From Halobacteria archaeon HArc-gm2 (lineage in GTDB: Archaea > Halobacteriota > Halobacteria > Halobacteriales > Haloarculaceae), in contig JAOPKE010000001.1 of the NCBI GenBank assembly GCA_025517465.1, positions 62,001 through 126,000 on the forward strand: DNA of 64,000 nucleotides. The letters are read 5' to 3'. The notes under the pieces are model-generated. The model saw only the letters and a list, made by a program, of their open reading frames with translations, had not been told where the DNA came from and did not search any database. Shown here piece after piece: positions 44,972-53,887 of the stretch. Position 1 is the stretch's first letter, and each line of letters begins with the position of its first letter. Position numbers and translations under genes: made by a program.

Positions 44972-45904
44972 TTAGAGCCCGAAGCTCTCGGCCAGGACGT
45001 CCTCGTGTGTGTCGCCGAAGACGTACGTCTCGCCGCCGAGGACGTCGACGGTGACCTGGGCGGGTGCGAACACGTCGACGGGGACCTCCGAAAAGTCCCA
45101 GTCGGCGTCGTCGAACGTCTCGCCGAGCGGCGTCCCGTACTCCTCGGCCGCGGTGGAGACCACTTCTTCGAAGCGGTCGAACTCCTCCTCGACCGTGACG
45201 TGGACCTGGGCGCCGTAGGCCAGGGCGTCCGTCGTCCGGGCGATGGCGGTCTCCTCGTCGCCAGCGACGGGGGCGACCGGTGCCTTGCCCGTCACGGAAA
45301 GGATTTCGATGGGGTCGTAGCCCAGTTCAGAGAGGCGGAAGGTGGCCAGTTCGGCGGCGCGGGCGGCGGCGACGACGCTGCCGGTGACGCTGGCGGTCGA
45401 GAAGGTCGGGAGGAAGACCGCCGATTCGGGCACGCCGGTCCGTTCGGCGACGTGGGCGGCGACGTCCTCGTCGGGAAGTTCCTCGCTCTCGACGACGAGG
45501 ACGGCGAAGTCCGAGGCGTCGTGGTAGCCGACGCGGTTGAACTCCTCTTCCTCGGCGACGAGCGCGCGGGCGGGACCGCTCCCGAGTCCCTCGAAGTCGT
45601 CGACGCTGAGCTCCCAGCCACCTTTCTGCGAGCACAGCAGCCCCAGGGCGGGGTGGTCGGTCGATAGTTCGACGTGGGTCAGCGGCGCGCCGGCGACCTC
45701 GTCCATCGCCGTCTGGACGGTCGCGAGGCCGCTGGTCTGGATCTCGGCGAGCAGTAGCCCGGCCTCGACTGCGCCGGGGACCTCGACGCCGAAGTCGAGG
45801 ACGGCGGCGTCCCCCTCCTGCTGGTGGACGCCGATCGTGAGTTCGTCGGCGAAGTCGATCGCCTCGTCGACGAGCTCGGTCGCCATCCGGTTGAGACTCT
45901 CCAT
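44972..45904 (-). CDS. mch: Methenyltetrahydromethanopterin cyclohydrolase homologue
   Basis: 310 residues, full length. In methanogens the enzyme converts methenyl-H4MPT to formyl-H4MPT. Family features are the opening MESLNRMATELVDEAIDFAD, GAPLTHVELSTDHPALGLL near residue 75 and GYDPIEILSVTGKAPVAPVA near 195. Haloarchaea do not make methane; I infer that it acts on folate-bound one-carbon units or a related cofactor. The gene is complete with no sign of decay. No other C1 gene is adjacent. Confidence 0.93.
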   Translation of the reverse strand: MESLNRMATELVDEAIDFADELTIGVHQQEGDAAVLDFGVEVPGAVEAGLLLAEIQTSGLATVQTAMDEVAGAPLTHVELSTDHPALGLLCSQKGGWELSVDDFEGLGSGPARALVAEEEEFNRVGYHDASDFAVLVVESEELPDEDVAAHVAERTGVPESAVFLPTFSTASVTGSVVAAARAAELATFRLSELGYDPIEILSVTGKAPVAPVAGDEETAIARTTDALAYGAQVHVTVEEEFDRFEEVVSTAAEEYGTPLGETFDDADWDFSEVPVDVFAPAQVTVDVLGGETYVFGDTHEDVLAESFGL

Positions 45905-46017
45905 ACCGGTGATTCGGCCGGCCTCCCTTTTAGGCTGATTGTTGTGGTCGGCGCCCGTCGCTGGGTCGGGATCTCAGGGACCGAGTCGTCCGAGACTCGC
46001 CGTCAGGGAACGGGCCG

Positions 46018-46242
46018 TCAGGGAACGAGACCGAGAACGAGAACTAGACCGAGCAGCGCCAGAGCCACACCGGTTATCCGACCGATCAGGACCTCGGTCG
46101 TCGATTGCTCGTCGTTCGTCTCGGCCATCCCAAAGTAGAGGTACTTCGCCTGCAGGTCCCGCATCCGCGTCGGCCAGACGGCCCACGCCACGCCCACGAC
46201 GATGCCGAGGATTCCGGCGACGAGTTCGACCGTAGTTGGCAT
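46018..46242 (-). CDS. Small two-helix membrane protein
   Basis: 74 residues from ATG 46242. Two hydrophobic helices: VELVAGILGIVVGVAWAVWP and ITGVALALLGLVLVLGLVP, separated by a loop with WPTRMRDLQAKYLYFGMAE. No motif recognised. The short length and the hydrophobic ends are typical of haloarchaeal small membrane proteins of unknown role. Another in-frame start at 46266 would add eight residues. Confidence 0.6.
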   Translation of the reverse strand: MPTTVELVAGILGIVVGVAWAVWPTRMRDLQAKYLYFGMAETNDEQSTTEVLIGRITGVALALLGLVLVLGLVP

Positions 46243-46317
46243 GACGACCGTTCGTCGACCCTGCAATACGTCACTTTCGGTCGGGCCGGATCGGGTCGTA
46301 GGCCGCCTCGTTTCCAG

Positions 46318-46644
46318 TTACTCGCCCGGACCCGCCCGCCCGGACCGCGCCGCACGGCCGAGCACGTCCTCTACGGCGTCGACCTTCTCCGCGGCCGACT
46401 GGTCGACCGTCCGCTTGTCGTCGATTTTCAGGAACGTCTCGACCCGGTCGGCGTCGACCGCCTCGTGGGCGGCGTGAGCCGCGTCGAACAGCTCCCGGCT
46501 GTCGTCGGCTTCGACGATGGTGCCCATCGGCGTCGTCTCGTAGGAGACGTCGAAGTCTTCCAGGGCGTCGACGGCGTCGGCGACGTACTCGGCCATGCTC
46601 CCTTCGACGACCGGTGCGACGGAGAGGAATCCGATACAGGTCAT
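46318..46644 (-). CDS. Thiamine-binding protein of the MTH1187/DUF77 family
   Basis: 108 residues. A ferredoxin-like fold is suggested by FLSVAPVVEGSMAEYVADAV, ETTPMGTIVEADDSRELFD and VETFLKIDDKRTVDQ. MTMGT-like TPMGT is a recognisable family motif. Members are small thiamine-binding or stress proteins; no thiamine gene is next to it here. The length (usually 95-100) is slightly extended at the C-terminus. The gene is a neighbour of, but not clearly in an operon with, the binding-protein gene. Confidence 0.85.
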   Translation of the reverse strand: MTCIGFLSVAPVVEGSMAEYVADAVDALEDFDVSYETTPMGTIVEADDSRELFDAAHAAHEAVDADRVETFLKIDDKRTVDQSAAEKVDAVEDVLGRAARSGRAGPGE

Positions 46645-46706
46645 AGCTGACGCTACGGGCCCGAGACCATAATCGTCGGGGGACTGTGCTTTCTTCAGCC
46701 CGCTGT

Positions 46707-47993
46707 TCAGACGACGTTCAGAAAACCGGCCGTCGCCGCCTCGACGTCGTAGGGTCCCATGAACGTGTTGGCGACGATGCGGTTGAGCGCCGTCACCTTC
46801 TCAGGGGCCAGCGCGAGGCCATGTTGCAGCGTCGGCGGGCGATACTCGGCGTTCTCGAAGTCCTCGGCGACCGCCTGGAGATACGGGTCGAACTCGCTCA
46901 CGTCGACGTCGGTCCGGGTCGGAATCGAGCCCTTGTGCTGGTTGAACGCCACCTGTGCGGTCTCGCTGCCGACGAACGCCAGCCAGCGTTTCGCACGCTC
47001 CGGCGTCGGGTTGGTTCCCGGATAGAGGAACGAGTCGAAGTGGAGCGTGTACATGTTCTCCGTCCCCGGGAAGGCGTTGGCACCCCAGTCGTCCCCGTAC
47101 TCGAAGTCAGTGGCGTTGGCGAAGGCGCCGGCGGTCCAGTTCCCCTGGTGGATGAACGCGGCGTCGCCGTCGACGACGTTCTGGTTCGAGGCGGGCAAGC
47201 CCAGCGACTCCGCGTCGTACGTGACGTACGCTTCCAGAATCCTGGCGGTCGTCTCGAAGCTCGCTCGGACCGCCGCCTCGGGCCGTCTTCCCTCGACGAA
47301 GTCCACGTAGGGCTCGTAGCCCTCCTGTCCGAGGAAGACGGCGACCCAGAGCTGCGTCGTCGGCCACGGGGCCGCCATCGCGTGGGTCATCGGCACCGCG
47401 TCGGTTTCGGCGGCGACGGCGTCCATCGCGTCGAAGAGCGCATCCAGACTGGCGATCCCTTCGGGTTTTACCCCGGCTTCCTCCAGGACCTCGACGTTGT
47501 AGAACAGGTTGTTGAGCCGGTGCGAGCCCACCGGCACCGCGCGGAACGACCCGTCCTGGCGGTGCAGGTCGACGGCCTCCTCGACGTGGACGGACGCGAA
47601 GTCGTTCTCGGCCCAGACGTCGTCGATCGACCCCAGCGCTCCCTCGTACCGCTGGAGGTTCTTCCCGGGCCAGTTCGCGAACGCGCTCGGGGGATCGTCG
47701 TCGTAGAGGCGGTAGTCGACGACGGTGTTGAGGTTCTCGTTCCCGCCTCCTTCGATGGCCGTGAACTCCGTCTCGACGTTCGGGGCCGTCTCCTCGAAGG
47801 CGTCGACGAGTGCGCGGACTGCGACCGCACCGTCGCCTTCGGCCCACCCGTGGAGCACTTCGAGCGGCCGGGTCGAGCCGGCGACCAGTTCGTTCACCTC
47901 GTCGACGCATCCAGCGAGCGCAGCCGTCGCTCCCAGGCCCGCTATCTGAACGAATCGCCGCCGGGTCACCCGACGTCCTGGCGGGGATTCCAT
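46707..47993 (-). CDS. Sugar-type ABC transporter substrate-binding lipoprotein, orphan
   Basis: About 428 residues from ATG 47993. Twin-arginine signal VTRRRFVQIAG and lipobox LAGC. The mature part fits the family-1 (maltose-type) binding fold: LEVLHGWAEGDGAVAVRALV, VETEFTAIEGGGNENLNTVV, then IHQGNWTAGAFANATDFEYG and the helix WLAFVGSETAQVAFNQHKGS, all typical of sugar-binding proteins. No permease or ATPase gene lies near it, so it must work with components coded elsewhere. The ligand is unknown. Confidence 0.85.
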   Translation of the reverse strand: MESPPGRRVTRRRFVQIAGLGATAALAGCVDEVNELVAGSTRPLEVLHGWAEGDGAVAVRALVDAFEETAPNVETEFTAIEGGGNENLNTVVDYRLYDDDPPSAFANWPGKNLQRYEGALGSIDDVWAENDFASVHVEEAVDLHRQDGSFRAVPVGSHRLNNLFYNVEVLEEAGVKPEGIASLDALFDAMDAVAAETDAVPMTHAMAAPWPTTQLWVAVFLGQEGYEPYVDFVEGRRPEAAVRASFETTARILEAYVTYDAESLGLPASNQNVVDGDAAFIHQGNWTAGAFANATDFEYGDDWGANAFPGTENMYTLHFDSFLYPGTNPTPERAKRWLAFVGSETAQVAFNQHKGSIPTRTDVDVSEFDPYLQAVAEDFENAEYRPPTLQHGLALAPEKVTALNRIVANTFMGPYDVEAATAGFLNVV

Positions 47994-48123
47994 TCTCTCA
48001 CCCGTCCGTAGGCCGTCCACGCAAATCAGTCATCTCTTTCTGGGACGTACCTCGCAGCTTCGTGTACACGCGGAGTGAGCGACACAGCAAGCTGGTCGCT
48101 CACGAAGTAGCGTTCGGAAGAAG

Positions 48124-48194
48124 TGCGACGGAGGGGATTTGAACCCCTGTTGTGACCATGGCAAGGTCACGTGATACCACTACACTACCGTCGC
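48124..48194 (-). tRNA. tRNA-Gly (anticodon GCC)
   Basis: 71 nt on the minus strand. Acceptor stem GCGACGG pairs with CCGTCGC, discriminator A. The D arm contains TAGTGGTA. The anticodon stem TGACC/GGTCA holds the loop TTGCCAT, giving GCC. The T arm is CAGGGGTTCAAATCCCCT. CCA is not encoded. No intron. A TATA-like CTTTTATCCC about 35-45 nt upstream of the 5' end (48226-48240) fits its promoter. Confidence 0.95.
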
Positions 48195-48411
48195 CCTGTC
48201 TGCATTCAATTGTGGCGGGGGAGAGGGATAAAAGGGTTGCGAATTGAGGCCTAAACCGTGGCAAGGCTCCCCGGGACACTGGCTCACAGGTTCTCCATCG
48301 CCGACAGCTTCTTGTCCAGACTGTCCCGCTCTGGACGCGAACCGAACGGAGAATTTCCCGAATACTGGCCATCTAGAGCCGTGTGAACGGTTCTCAACGC
48401 GTGCGCGAAGC

Positions 48412-48481
48412 GGGCTCTTTTTAAGGTAGGCAAGATGTGTTATCGCTACAGTCTAGTGGCGTGACGTGGAAGCGTCACGGC
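48412..48481 (+). promoter_or_regulatory. Promoter and leader hairpin of the ribosomal superoperon
   Basis: CTTTTTAAGG at about 48416-48425 is a TATA element some 55-60 nt before ATG 48482, placing the transcript start near 48446-48450. The short leader then contains a hairpin, CGTGACG (48460-48466) pairing with CGTCACG (48473-48479) around TGGAAG, ending 2 nt before the ATG. No Shine-Dalgarno is seen. It could control translation of the first gene. Confidence 0.5.
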
Positions 48482-49324
48482 ATGACGACCAGCGTACTCG
48501 TGCCGTCTTCCCTCGTACGGGAAGCCGAGGACAGACGCGAGGCGACTCGCAAAATCGGATACGTGGCCCGCGCGGCCACGATATTCGACGTCGATCGGCT
48601 AACGGTCTTCCCGGACCCTGACGGGGCCGGGAAGTGGGAAGACGGGTTCGTTCGTACCGTCCTGCGGTACGCCGCGACGCCCCCCTACCTCCGAAAGGAG
48701 GCCTGGGGCAAGCGGGACGAACTGGAGTACGTTGGCGTCCTGCCGCCGCTCCGCGTCCGTTCACAGACCGGCTCCGGATCTGAGGGTTCGGGGTCGTTAA
48801 GACAGGGAATCGTGACCGAGGTCGGAGCTGATGGGCGCGTTCGGGTCAATTGCGGACTGCAACACCCAGCCTCCCTCCCCGTTCCAGACGGTATGGACGT
48901 GGGCGAGGGGGAGCGCGTCACCGTCAGGGTCTCTTCGCGACGGCCAGTCCGGGCGAAACTCGTCGACGTAGCCCCACCGGGGTACGTCGTCGACGCTTCG
49001 GACCTCTCTACGGCGCTCGCGCGTGACGACGCAGGGCTCACTATCGCCGCTTCGCGGTACGGTGAGCGCCTGACCGTCACACGGCTCGGCGATCTGGTCG
49101 AGCAGCGTGAAGCCGACGGCGGCATGACAGTCGCCTTCGGGGCACCCGAACGCGGGTTGCCCCCCATACTCGGATTGGACCCGGACGACGTCTGCGGAGA
49201 CCACGCGGACGACGACACAGGGTTCGACCTCTGGCTGAATACGGTTCCAAACCAGGGGAGCGAGGTCGTGCGAACCGAAGAAGCGATGTTCGCCTCCCTC
49301 GCCCCGCTGACCCTCACGGAGTGA
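48482..49324 (+). CDS. Putative SPOUT-type RNA uridine N3-methyltransferase (DUF171)
   Basis: About 280 residues. The opening MTTSVLVPSSLVREAEDRRE, IGYVARAATIFDVDRLTVFP and the later TLAARYG-like region ITIAASRYGERLTVTRLG fit the SPOUT family with an inserted OB-like domain, thought to methylate rRNA. The gene is usually found just before uL3 in haloarchaea, as here. I chose ATG 48482 (an in-frame ATG at 48437 lies near the expected start of transcription and looks like leader). Its stop is followed by uL3 after 7 nt. Confidence 0.85.
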   Translation: MTTSVLVPSSLVREAEDRREATRKIGYVARAATIFDVDRLTVFPDPDGAGKWEDGFVRTVLRYAATPPYLRKEAWGKRDELEYVGVLPPLRVRSQTGSGSEGSGSLRQGIVTEVGADGRVRVNCGLQHPASLPVPDGMDVGEGERVTVRVSSRRPVRAKLVDVAPPGYVVDASDLSTALARDDAGLTIAASRYGERLTVTRLGDLVEQREADGGMTVAFGAPERGLPPILGLDPDDVCGDHADDDTGFDLWLNTVPNQGSEVVRTEEAMFASLAPLTLTE

Positions 49325-49331
49325 GAATCCG

Positions 49332-50348
49332 ATGCCACAACCAAGCAGACCACGAAAAGGCTCGCTGGGCTTCGGCCCACGCAAGCGCGCGGAAAGCGAA
49401 ACGCCGCGCTTCAACAGCTGGCCCGACGACGACGGCCAGCCAGGCGTCCAGGGGTTCGCCGGTTACAAGGCGGGCATGACACACGTCACGCTCGTCAACG
49501 ACGAACCCAACTCCGCCCGCGAAGGGATGGAGGAGACCGTCCCGGTGACGGTCGTCGAGACGCCGCCTGTGCGTGCAGTCGCAGTCCGAGCCTACGAAGA
49601 CACGCCGTACGGCCAGCGTCCGCTCACGGAAGTCTGGGCCGACGAGTTCCACTCGGAACTCGATCGCGCTCTGGACGTTCCCGAGAACAACGACGCTGAC
49701 GCCGCAGAGGAACAGATCAGAGACGCACTGGAAGCCGGTAACCTCGGAGACGTGCGCGTCATCACGCACACTGTCCCCGACGAACTGGTCAACGTGCCCA
49801 AGAAGAAGCCCGACGTGATGGAGACTCGCGTCGGCGGTGGATCGGTCGAGGACCGCCTCGACCACGCCCTCGACCTGCTCGCCGACGGCGGCGACCACTC
49901 GATGAACGACGTGTTCCGCGCCGGCGAGTACGCCGACATCGCGGCCGTCACCAAGGGCAAAGGGACCCAGGGCCCCGTCAAGCGATGGGGCGTCCAGAAG
50001 CGGAAGGGCAAGCACGCCCGCCAGGGCTGGCGCCGACGTATCGGCAACCTCGGCCCGTGGAACCCCTCGCGGGTCCGCTCGACGGTCCCCCAGCAGGGCC
50101 AGACCGGCTACCACCAGCGCACCGAACTCAACAAGCGCATCATCGACATCGGCGAGGGCGACGACGCCTCCGTCGACGGCGGCTTCGTCAACTACGGCGA
50201 GGTCGACGGGCCGTACACGCTCGTCAAGGGCTCGGTGCCCGGGCCGGACCAGCGCGTCGTGCGCTTCCGACCGGCGGTGCGTCCGAACGACCAGCCGCGC
50301 CTCGACCCCGAGGTGCGCTTCGTCTCCACCGCATCGAACCAGGGATAA
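49332..50348 (+). CDS. rpl3: Ribosomal protein uL3
   Basis: 338 residues, archaeal length. Large-subunit protein reaching into the peptidyl-transferase centre. The N-terminus MPQPSRPRKGSLGFGPRKRA and the long basic loop around KRWGVQKRKGKHARQGWRR, which enters the subunit core, are intact. Second gene of the superoperon, 3 nt before uL4. Confidence 0.98.
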   Translation: MPQPSRPRKGSLGFGPRKRAESETPRFNSWPDDDGQPGVQGFAGYKAGMTHVTLVNDEPNSAREGMEETVPVTVVETPPVRAVAVRAYEDTPYGQRPLTEVWADEFHSELDRALDVPENNDADAAEEQIRDALEAGNLGDVRVITHTVPDELVNVPKKKPDVMETRVGGGSVEDRLDHALDLLADGGDHSMNDVFRAGEYADIAAVTKGKGTQGPVKRWGVQKRKGKHARQGWRRRIGNLGPWNPSRVRSTVPQQGQTGYHQRTELNKRIIDIGEGDDASVDGGFVNYGEVDGPYTLVKGSVPGPDQRVVRFRPAVRPNDQPRLDPEVRFVSTASNQG

Positions 50349-50351
50349 TCT

Positions 50352-51095
50352 ATGCAGGCAACTATCTACGACCTGGACGGCGACGACGTGGACGATGTGG
50401 ACGTACCCGAGGTCTTCGAGACCACGGTACGACCGGACCTCATCGGCCGCGCCGTTCGCGCAGCCCAGGCAAACCGGAAACAGGACTACGGGAGCGACGA
50501 GTACGCGGGTCTCCGGACCCCGGCCGAGTCCCACGGCAGCGGCCGTGGTATGGCCCACGTCCCTCGCGAGAACGGGCAGGCGCGACGCGTCCCCCAGGCA
50601 GTGTCGGGTCGCCGCGCACACCCGCCGAAAGCCGAGAAGGACCAGTCGCTCGACCTCAACACGAAGGAGCGCCAGCTCGCGACCCGCTCGGCCGTCGCGG
50701 CGACGGCCGACGCCGAACTCGTGGCCGACCGCGGTCACCAGTTCGACGACGGTCTCGACCTGCCGCTCGTCGTCTCCGACGACTTCGAGGACCTCGAGAA
50801 GACCCAGGAGGTCGTCGACGTGCTCGAATCTCTCGGCGTCGATTCCGACATCGAGCGCGCGGACGAGACGAAGATCAAGGCCGGACAGGGCAAGTCGCGC
50901 GGACGTAAGTACCGCCGACCCAGCTCCATCCTGTTCGTCACCAGCGAGGAGCCGTCGAAGGCGGCGCGCAACCTCGCCGGTGCGGACGTGACGACCGCCC
51001 GCGAGGTCAACACGGAAGACCTCGCACCGGGCGCACTCCCGGGCCGACTCACCGTCTGGACCCAGAGCGCGCTCTCGGAGGTGGCAGAGCGATGA
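50352..51095 (+). CDS. rpl4: Ribosomal protein uL4
   Basis: 247 residues. The extended loop that lines the exit tunnel is recognisable in RTPAESHGSGRGMAHVPREN and SGRRAHPPKAEKDQSLDLN. The globular part is typical of archaeal uL4. Its bacterial counterpart shuts off its own operon; whether this occurs here is unknown. It overlaps the uL23 start by 4 nt (ATGA). Confidence 0.97.
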   Translation: MQATIYDLDGDDVDDVDVPEVFETTVRPDLIGRAVRAAQANRKQDYGSDEYAGLRTPAESHGSGRGMAHVPRENGQARRVPQAVSGRRAHPPKAEKDQSLDLNTKERQLATRSAVAATADAELVADRGHQFDDGLDLPLVVSDDFEDLEKTQEVVDVLESLGVDSDIERADETKIKAGQGKSRGRKYRRPSSILFVTSEEPSKAARNLAGADVTTAREVNTEDLAPGALPGRLTVWTQSALSEVAER

Positions 51096-51349
51096 CGTGG
51101 GATATCCTCAAGCACCCCCACGTCACGGAGAAGGCGATGAACGACATGGACTTCCAGAACAAGCTCCAGTTCATCGTCGACTCGGGCGCGGCCAAGCCCG
51201 AGATCTCCGAGGCCATTGAGGACCAGTACGACGTCTCGGTCGAGGGAATCACCACGCAGAACACGATGGACGGCGAGAAGAAGGCGGTCGTCCGACTCTC
51301 CGACGACGACGACGCCCAGGAAGTCGCCTCCAGGATCGGGGTGTTCTAA
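51092..51349 (+). CDS. rpl23: Ribosomal protein uL23
   Basis: 85 residues. Sits at the tunnel exit where SRP and SecYE dock. MTWDILKHPHVTEKAMNDMD and the C-terminal KKAVVRLSDDDDAQEVASRI are family-typical. It is the short archaeal form. 4-nt overlap with uL4; uL2 follows 2 nt later. Confidence 0.97.
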   Translation: MTWDILKHPHVTEKAMNDMDFQNKLQFIVDSGAAKPEISEAIEDQYDVSVEGITTQNTMDGEKKAVVRLSDDDDAQEVASRIGVF

Positions 51350-51351
51350 CC

Positions 51352-52074
51352 ATGGGACGACGCATTCAGGGACAACGCCGCGGTCGCGGGACGCCCACGT
51401 TCCGGGCCCCCTCGCACCGCTACAAGGCGGACCTGTCGCACCGTAACGTCGAAGACGGCGACGTCGTCAACGGGACGGTCGTCGACATCGAACACGACCC
51501 GGCACGCTCGGCGCCGCTCGCGGCCGTCGAGTTCGAGGACGGCGACCAGCGCCTCGTCCTCGCACCCGAGGGCGTGGGCGTGGGCGACAACCTCCAGGTT
51601 GGCGTCTCCGCCGAAATCGAGCCGGGTAACACGCTGCCGCTGGCCGAGATCCCGGAAGGGGTCCCGGTGTGCAACGTCGAGGCCAACCAGGGCGACGGCG
51701 GTCGGTTCGCCCGGGCCTCCGGCGTCAGCGCGCAGCTGATGACCCACGACCGCAACGTCGCGGTCGTCAAGCTCCCCTCCGGGGAGGTCAAGCGGCTCGA
51801 CCCGCAGTGTCGAGCCACTATCGGTGTCGTCGCCGGCGGTGGACGGACAGAGAAGCCGTTCGTCAAGGCCGGCAACAAGCACCACAAGATGAAGGCGCGA
51901 GGGACGAAGTGGCCCAACGTCCGCGGTGTCGCGATGAACGCCGTCGACCACCCCTTCGGTGGCGGCGGCCGCCAGCACCCCGGCAAGCCCAAGTCCATCT
52001 CGCGAAACGCACCGCCGGGCCGCAAGGTCGGGGACATCTCCTCGAAGCGGACCGGACGAGGTGGTGACGAATGA
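51352..52074 (+). CDS. rpl2: Ribosomal protein uL2
   Basis: 240 residues. A core protein close to the peptidyl-transferase centre. The conserved basic opening [20 protein letters not shown] and the [16 protein letters not shown] loop, with its conserved histidine, are intact. The stop overlaps the uS19 start by 4 nt. Confidence 0.98.
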   Translation: MGRRIQGQRRGRGTPTFRAPSHRYKADLSHRNVEDGDVVNGTVVDIEHDPARSAPLAAVEFEDGDQRLVLAPEGVGVGDNLQVGVSAEIEPGNTLPLAEIPEGVPVCNVEANQGDGGRFARASGVSAQLMTHDRNVAVVKLPSGEVKRLDPQCRATIGVVAGGGRTEKPFVKAGNKHHKMKARGTKWPNVRGVAMNAVDHPFGGGGRQHPGKPKSISRNAPPGRKVGDISSKRTGRGGDE

Positions 52075-52493
52075 GTTCAGAGTATCAAATCGGCCACGAG
52101 GGGGAGTTCTCCTACCGTGGTCACACGCTCGAGGAGTTGCAGGACCTGTCGCTCGACGAGGTCGCGGAACTGCTCCCCGCACGACAGCGGCGAAGTATCA
52201 CGCGCGGCCTGAGCGAGGAGAAGCACAAGCTCCTCGAGAAGGCACGCGACGCAGAGCCCGAGGAGACGGCGAACAACCCGATCCGGACCCACCTGCGCGA
52301 CATGCCGGTGGTCCCGGAGTTCGTGGACCTCACGTTCGCCGTCCACAACGGGCAGAGCTTCGAGCGCGTCAGCGTCGAACCGGAGATGATCGGCCACTAC
52401 CTCGGTGAGTTCCAGCTCACCCGCACGTCCGTCGAACACGGACAGGCCGGTATCGGGGCGACGCGGTCCTCGAAGTTCGTACCGCTCAAGTAA
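52071..52493 (+). CDS. rps19: Ribosomal protein uS19
   Basis: 140 residues. Small-subunit head protein. It has an N-terminal acidic extension ([20 protein letters not shown]), usual for archaea and eukaryotes. The C-terminal core reads [20 protein letters not shown], then [20 protein letters not shown]. It overlaps uL2 by 4 nt, and uL22 follows 3 nt after its stop. Confidence 0.97.
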   Translation: MSSEYQIGHEGEFSYRGHTLEELQDLSLDEVAELLPARQRRSITRGLSEEKHKLLEKARDAEPEETANNPIRTHLRDMPVVPEFVDLTFAVHNGQSFERVSVEPEMIGHYLGEFQLTRTSVEHGQAGIGATRSSKFVPLK

Positions 52494-52496
52494 ATC

Positions 52497-52964
52497 ATGG
52501 GAATCAGCTACTCAGTCGACGCGGACCCGGACACGACGGCGAAAGCGATGCTCCGGGAGCGTCAGATGAGCCACAAGCACAGCAAGGCCATCGCCCGCGA
52601 GATCAAGGGCATGAAGGCCGACGACGCCGTCTCGTACCTCGACGCGGTCATCGAGGGCGAGCGGTCCGTCCCCTTCAAGTCCCACAACTCGGGCGTCGGC
52701 CACCGGAAGGATATCGAGGGCTGGGACGCCGGCCGCTTCCCCGAGAAGGCCAGCAAGGCCTTCCAGGACCTCCTCGAGAACGCCATCGGCAACGCCGACC
52801 ACCAGGGTCTCGACGGCTCCACGATGGAGATCATGCACGTCGCCGCCCACAAGGTCGGCGAGTCCCCGGGCCGCAAGCCCCGTGCGATGGGACGAGCCTC
52901 GGCCTGGAACACGATGCAGGTCGACGTCGAACTCATCCTGGAAGAACCGGAGGGTGAGGAATAA
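52497..52964 (+). CDS. rpl22: Ribosomal protein uL22
   Basis: 155 residues. Its beta-hairpin narrows the exit tunnel; here the hairpin region reads GESPGRKPRAMGRASAWNTM. The N-terminal SVDADPDTTAKAMLRERQMS is the usual archaeal form. The stop TAA overlaps the uS3 ATG by one base (TAATG). Confidence 0.97.
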   Translation: MGISYSVDADPDTTAKAMLRERQMSHKHSKAIAREIKGMKADDAVSYLDAVIEGERSVPFKSHNSGVGHRKDIEGWDAGRFPEKASKAFQDLLENAIGNADHQGLDGSTMEIMHVAAHKVGESPGRKPRAMGRASAWNTMQVDVELILEEPEGEE

Positions 52965-53887
52965 TGGCGGACGAACAGCAGTTCATCGAGGACGGGCTCC
53001 AGCGGACGCAGATCGACGAGTTCTTCCAGGACGAACTGGGTCGCGCCGGCTACGGCGGCATGGACGTCGCCAAGACGCCGATGGGTACCCAGATCGTGCT
53101 CAAGGCCGAGAAGCCAGGGATGGTCATCGGCAAGGGCGGGAAGAACATCCGGAAGATCACGACCACGCTCGAAGAGCGATTCAACCTGGACGACCCGCAG
53201 ATCGACGTTCAGGAGGTCGACGAGCCGGACCTCAACGCCGCCATCGTCGCGGACCGCCTGGCCAACGCCCTCGAACGGGGCTGGTACTTCCGCAAGGCCG
53301 GTCACACGACGATCGACCGGATCATGGAGTCCGGCGCACTCGGCGCCGAGATCGTCCTCTCCGGGAAGGTCACAGGCGCGCGCTCACGCGTGGAGAAGTT
53401 CAACCGTGGCTACATCAAGCACAACGGTGAACCCGCCGAGACCATCGTCGACGCCGCCGTCGGTACCGCGGTGATGAAGCTGGGCACCATCGGTGTCCAG
53501 GTGAAGATCATCCCGCCGGACGCCGAACTGCCCGACGACTTCGAGGTCTACGAGGACGCCGAAGTCGAGGACTACGTCGCCGACACGGACGGCGAGTCCG
53601 TCGAGGAACTCCTCGAGGGCGAACCCGAGGAGGCCGACGAGGCGGAAGCCGAGGCCGACGAGGCCGACGCGGACGACGCCGAGGCAGACGAAGAGTTCGA
53701 GGAGGTCGAGGAAGTCGTCGACGAGCCCGAGGCGGACGAGGAGGCCACCGAGGCCGAATCCGCGGACGCCGAGGACGCGGTCGAAGACGACCTCGACGAG
53801 GAGACCGCCGAAGAGGCGGCCGAGCTCATGGAAGAGATGGAAGCCGAGGACGACGCGGACGCCGACGACGAGGGTGACGACGAATGA
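52964..53887 (+). CDS. rps3: Ribosomal protein uS3 with a long acidic tail
   Basis: 307 residues. The type-2 KH domain has GMVIGKGGKNIRKITTTLEE near residue 50, and the C-terminal core reads VGTAVMKLGTIGVQVKIIPP. The last 110 residues are almost only Glu, Asp and Ala with a few Val, an extension common in haloarchaea and absent from most other archaea. It probably keeps the protein soluble in high salt. Overlaps uL29 by 4 nt. Confidence 0.97.
   Translation: MADEQQFIEDGLQRTQIDEFFQDELGRAGYGGMDVAKTPMGTQIVLKAEKPGMVIGKGGKNIRKITTTLEERFNLDDPQIDVQEVDEPDLNAAIVADRLANALERGWYFRKAGHTTIDRIMESGALGAEIVLSGKVTGARSRVEKFNRGYIKHNGEPAETIVDAAVGTAVMKLGTIGVQVKIIPPDAELPDDFEVYEDAEVEDYVADTDGESVEELLEGEPEEADEAEAEADEADADDAEADEEFEEVEEVVDEPEADEEATEAESADAEDAVEDDLDEETAEEAAELMEEMEAEDDADADDEGDDE

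Noticed and set aside
48244-48429. Small ORF between tRNA-Gly and the ribosomal superoperon
   Set aside because: Composition and codon use do not look coding, there is no start signal, and the superoperon promoter overlaps its end.
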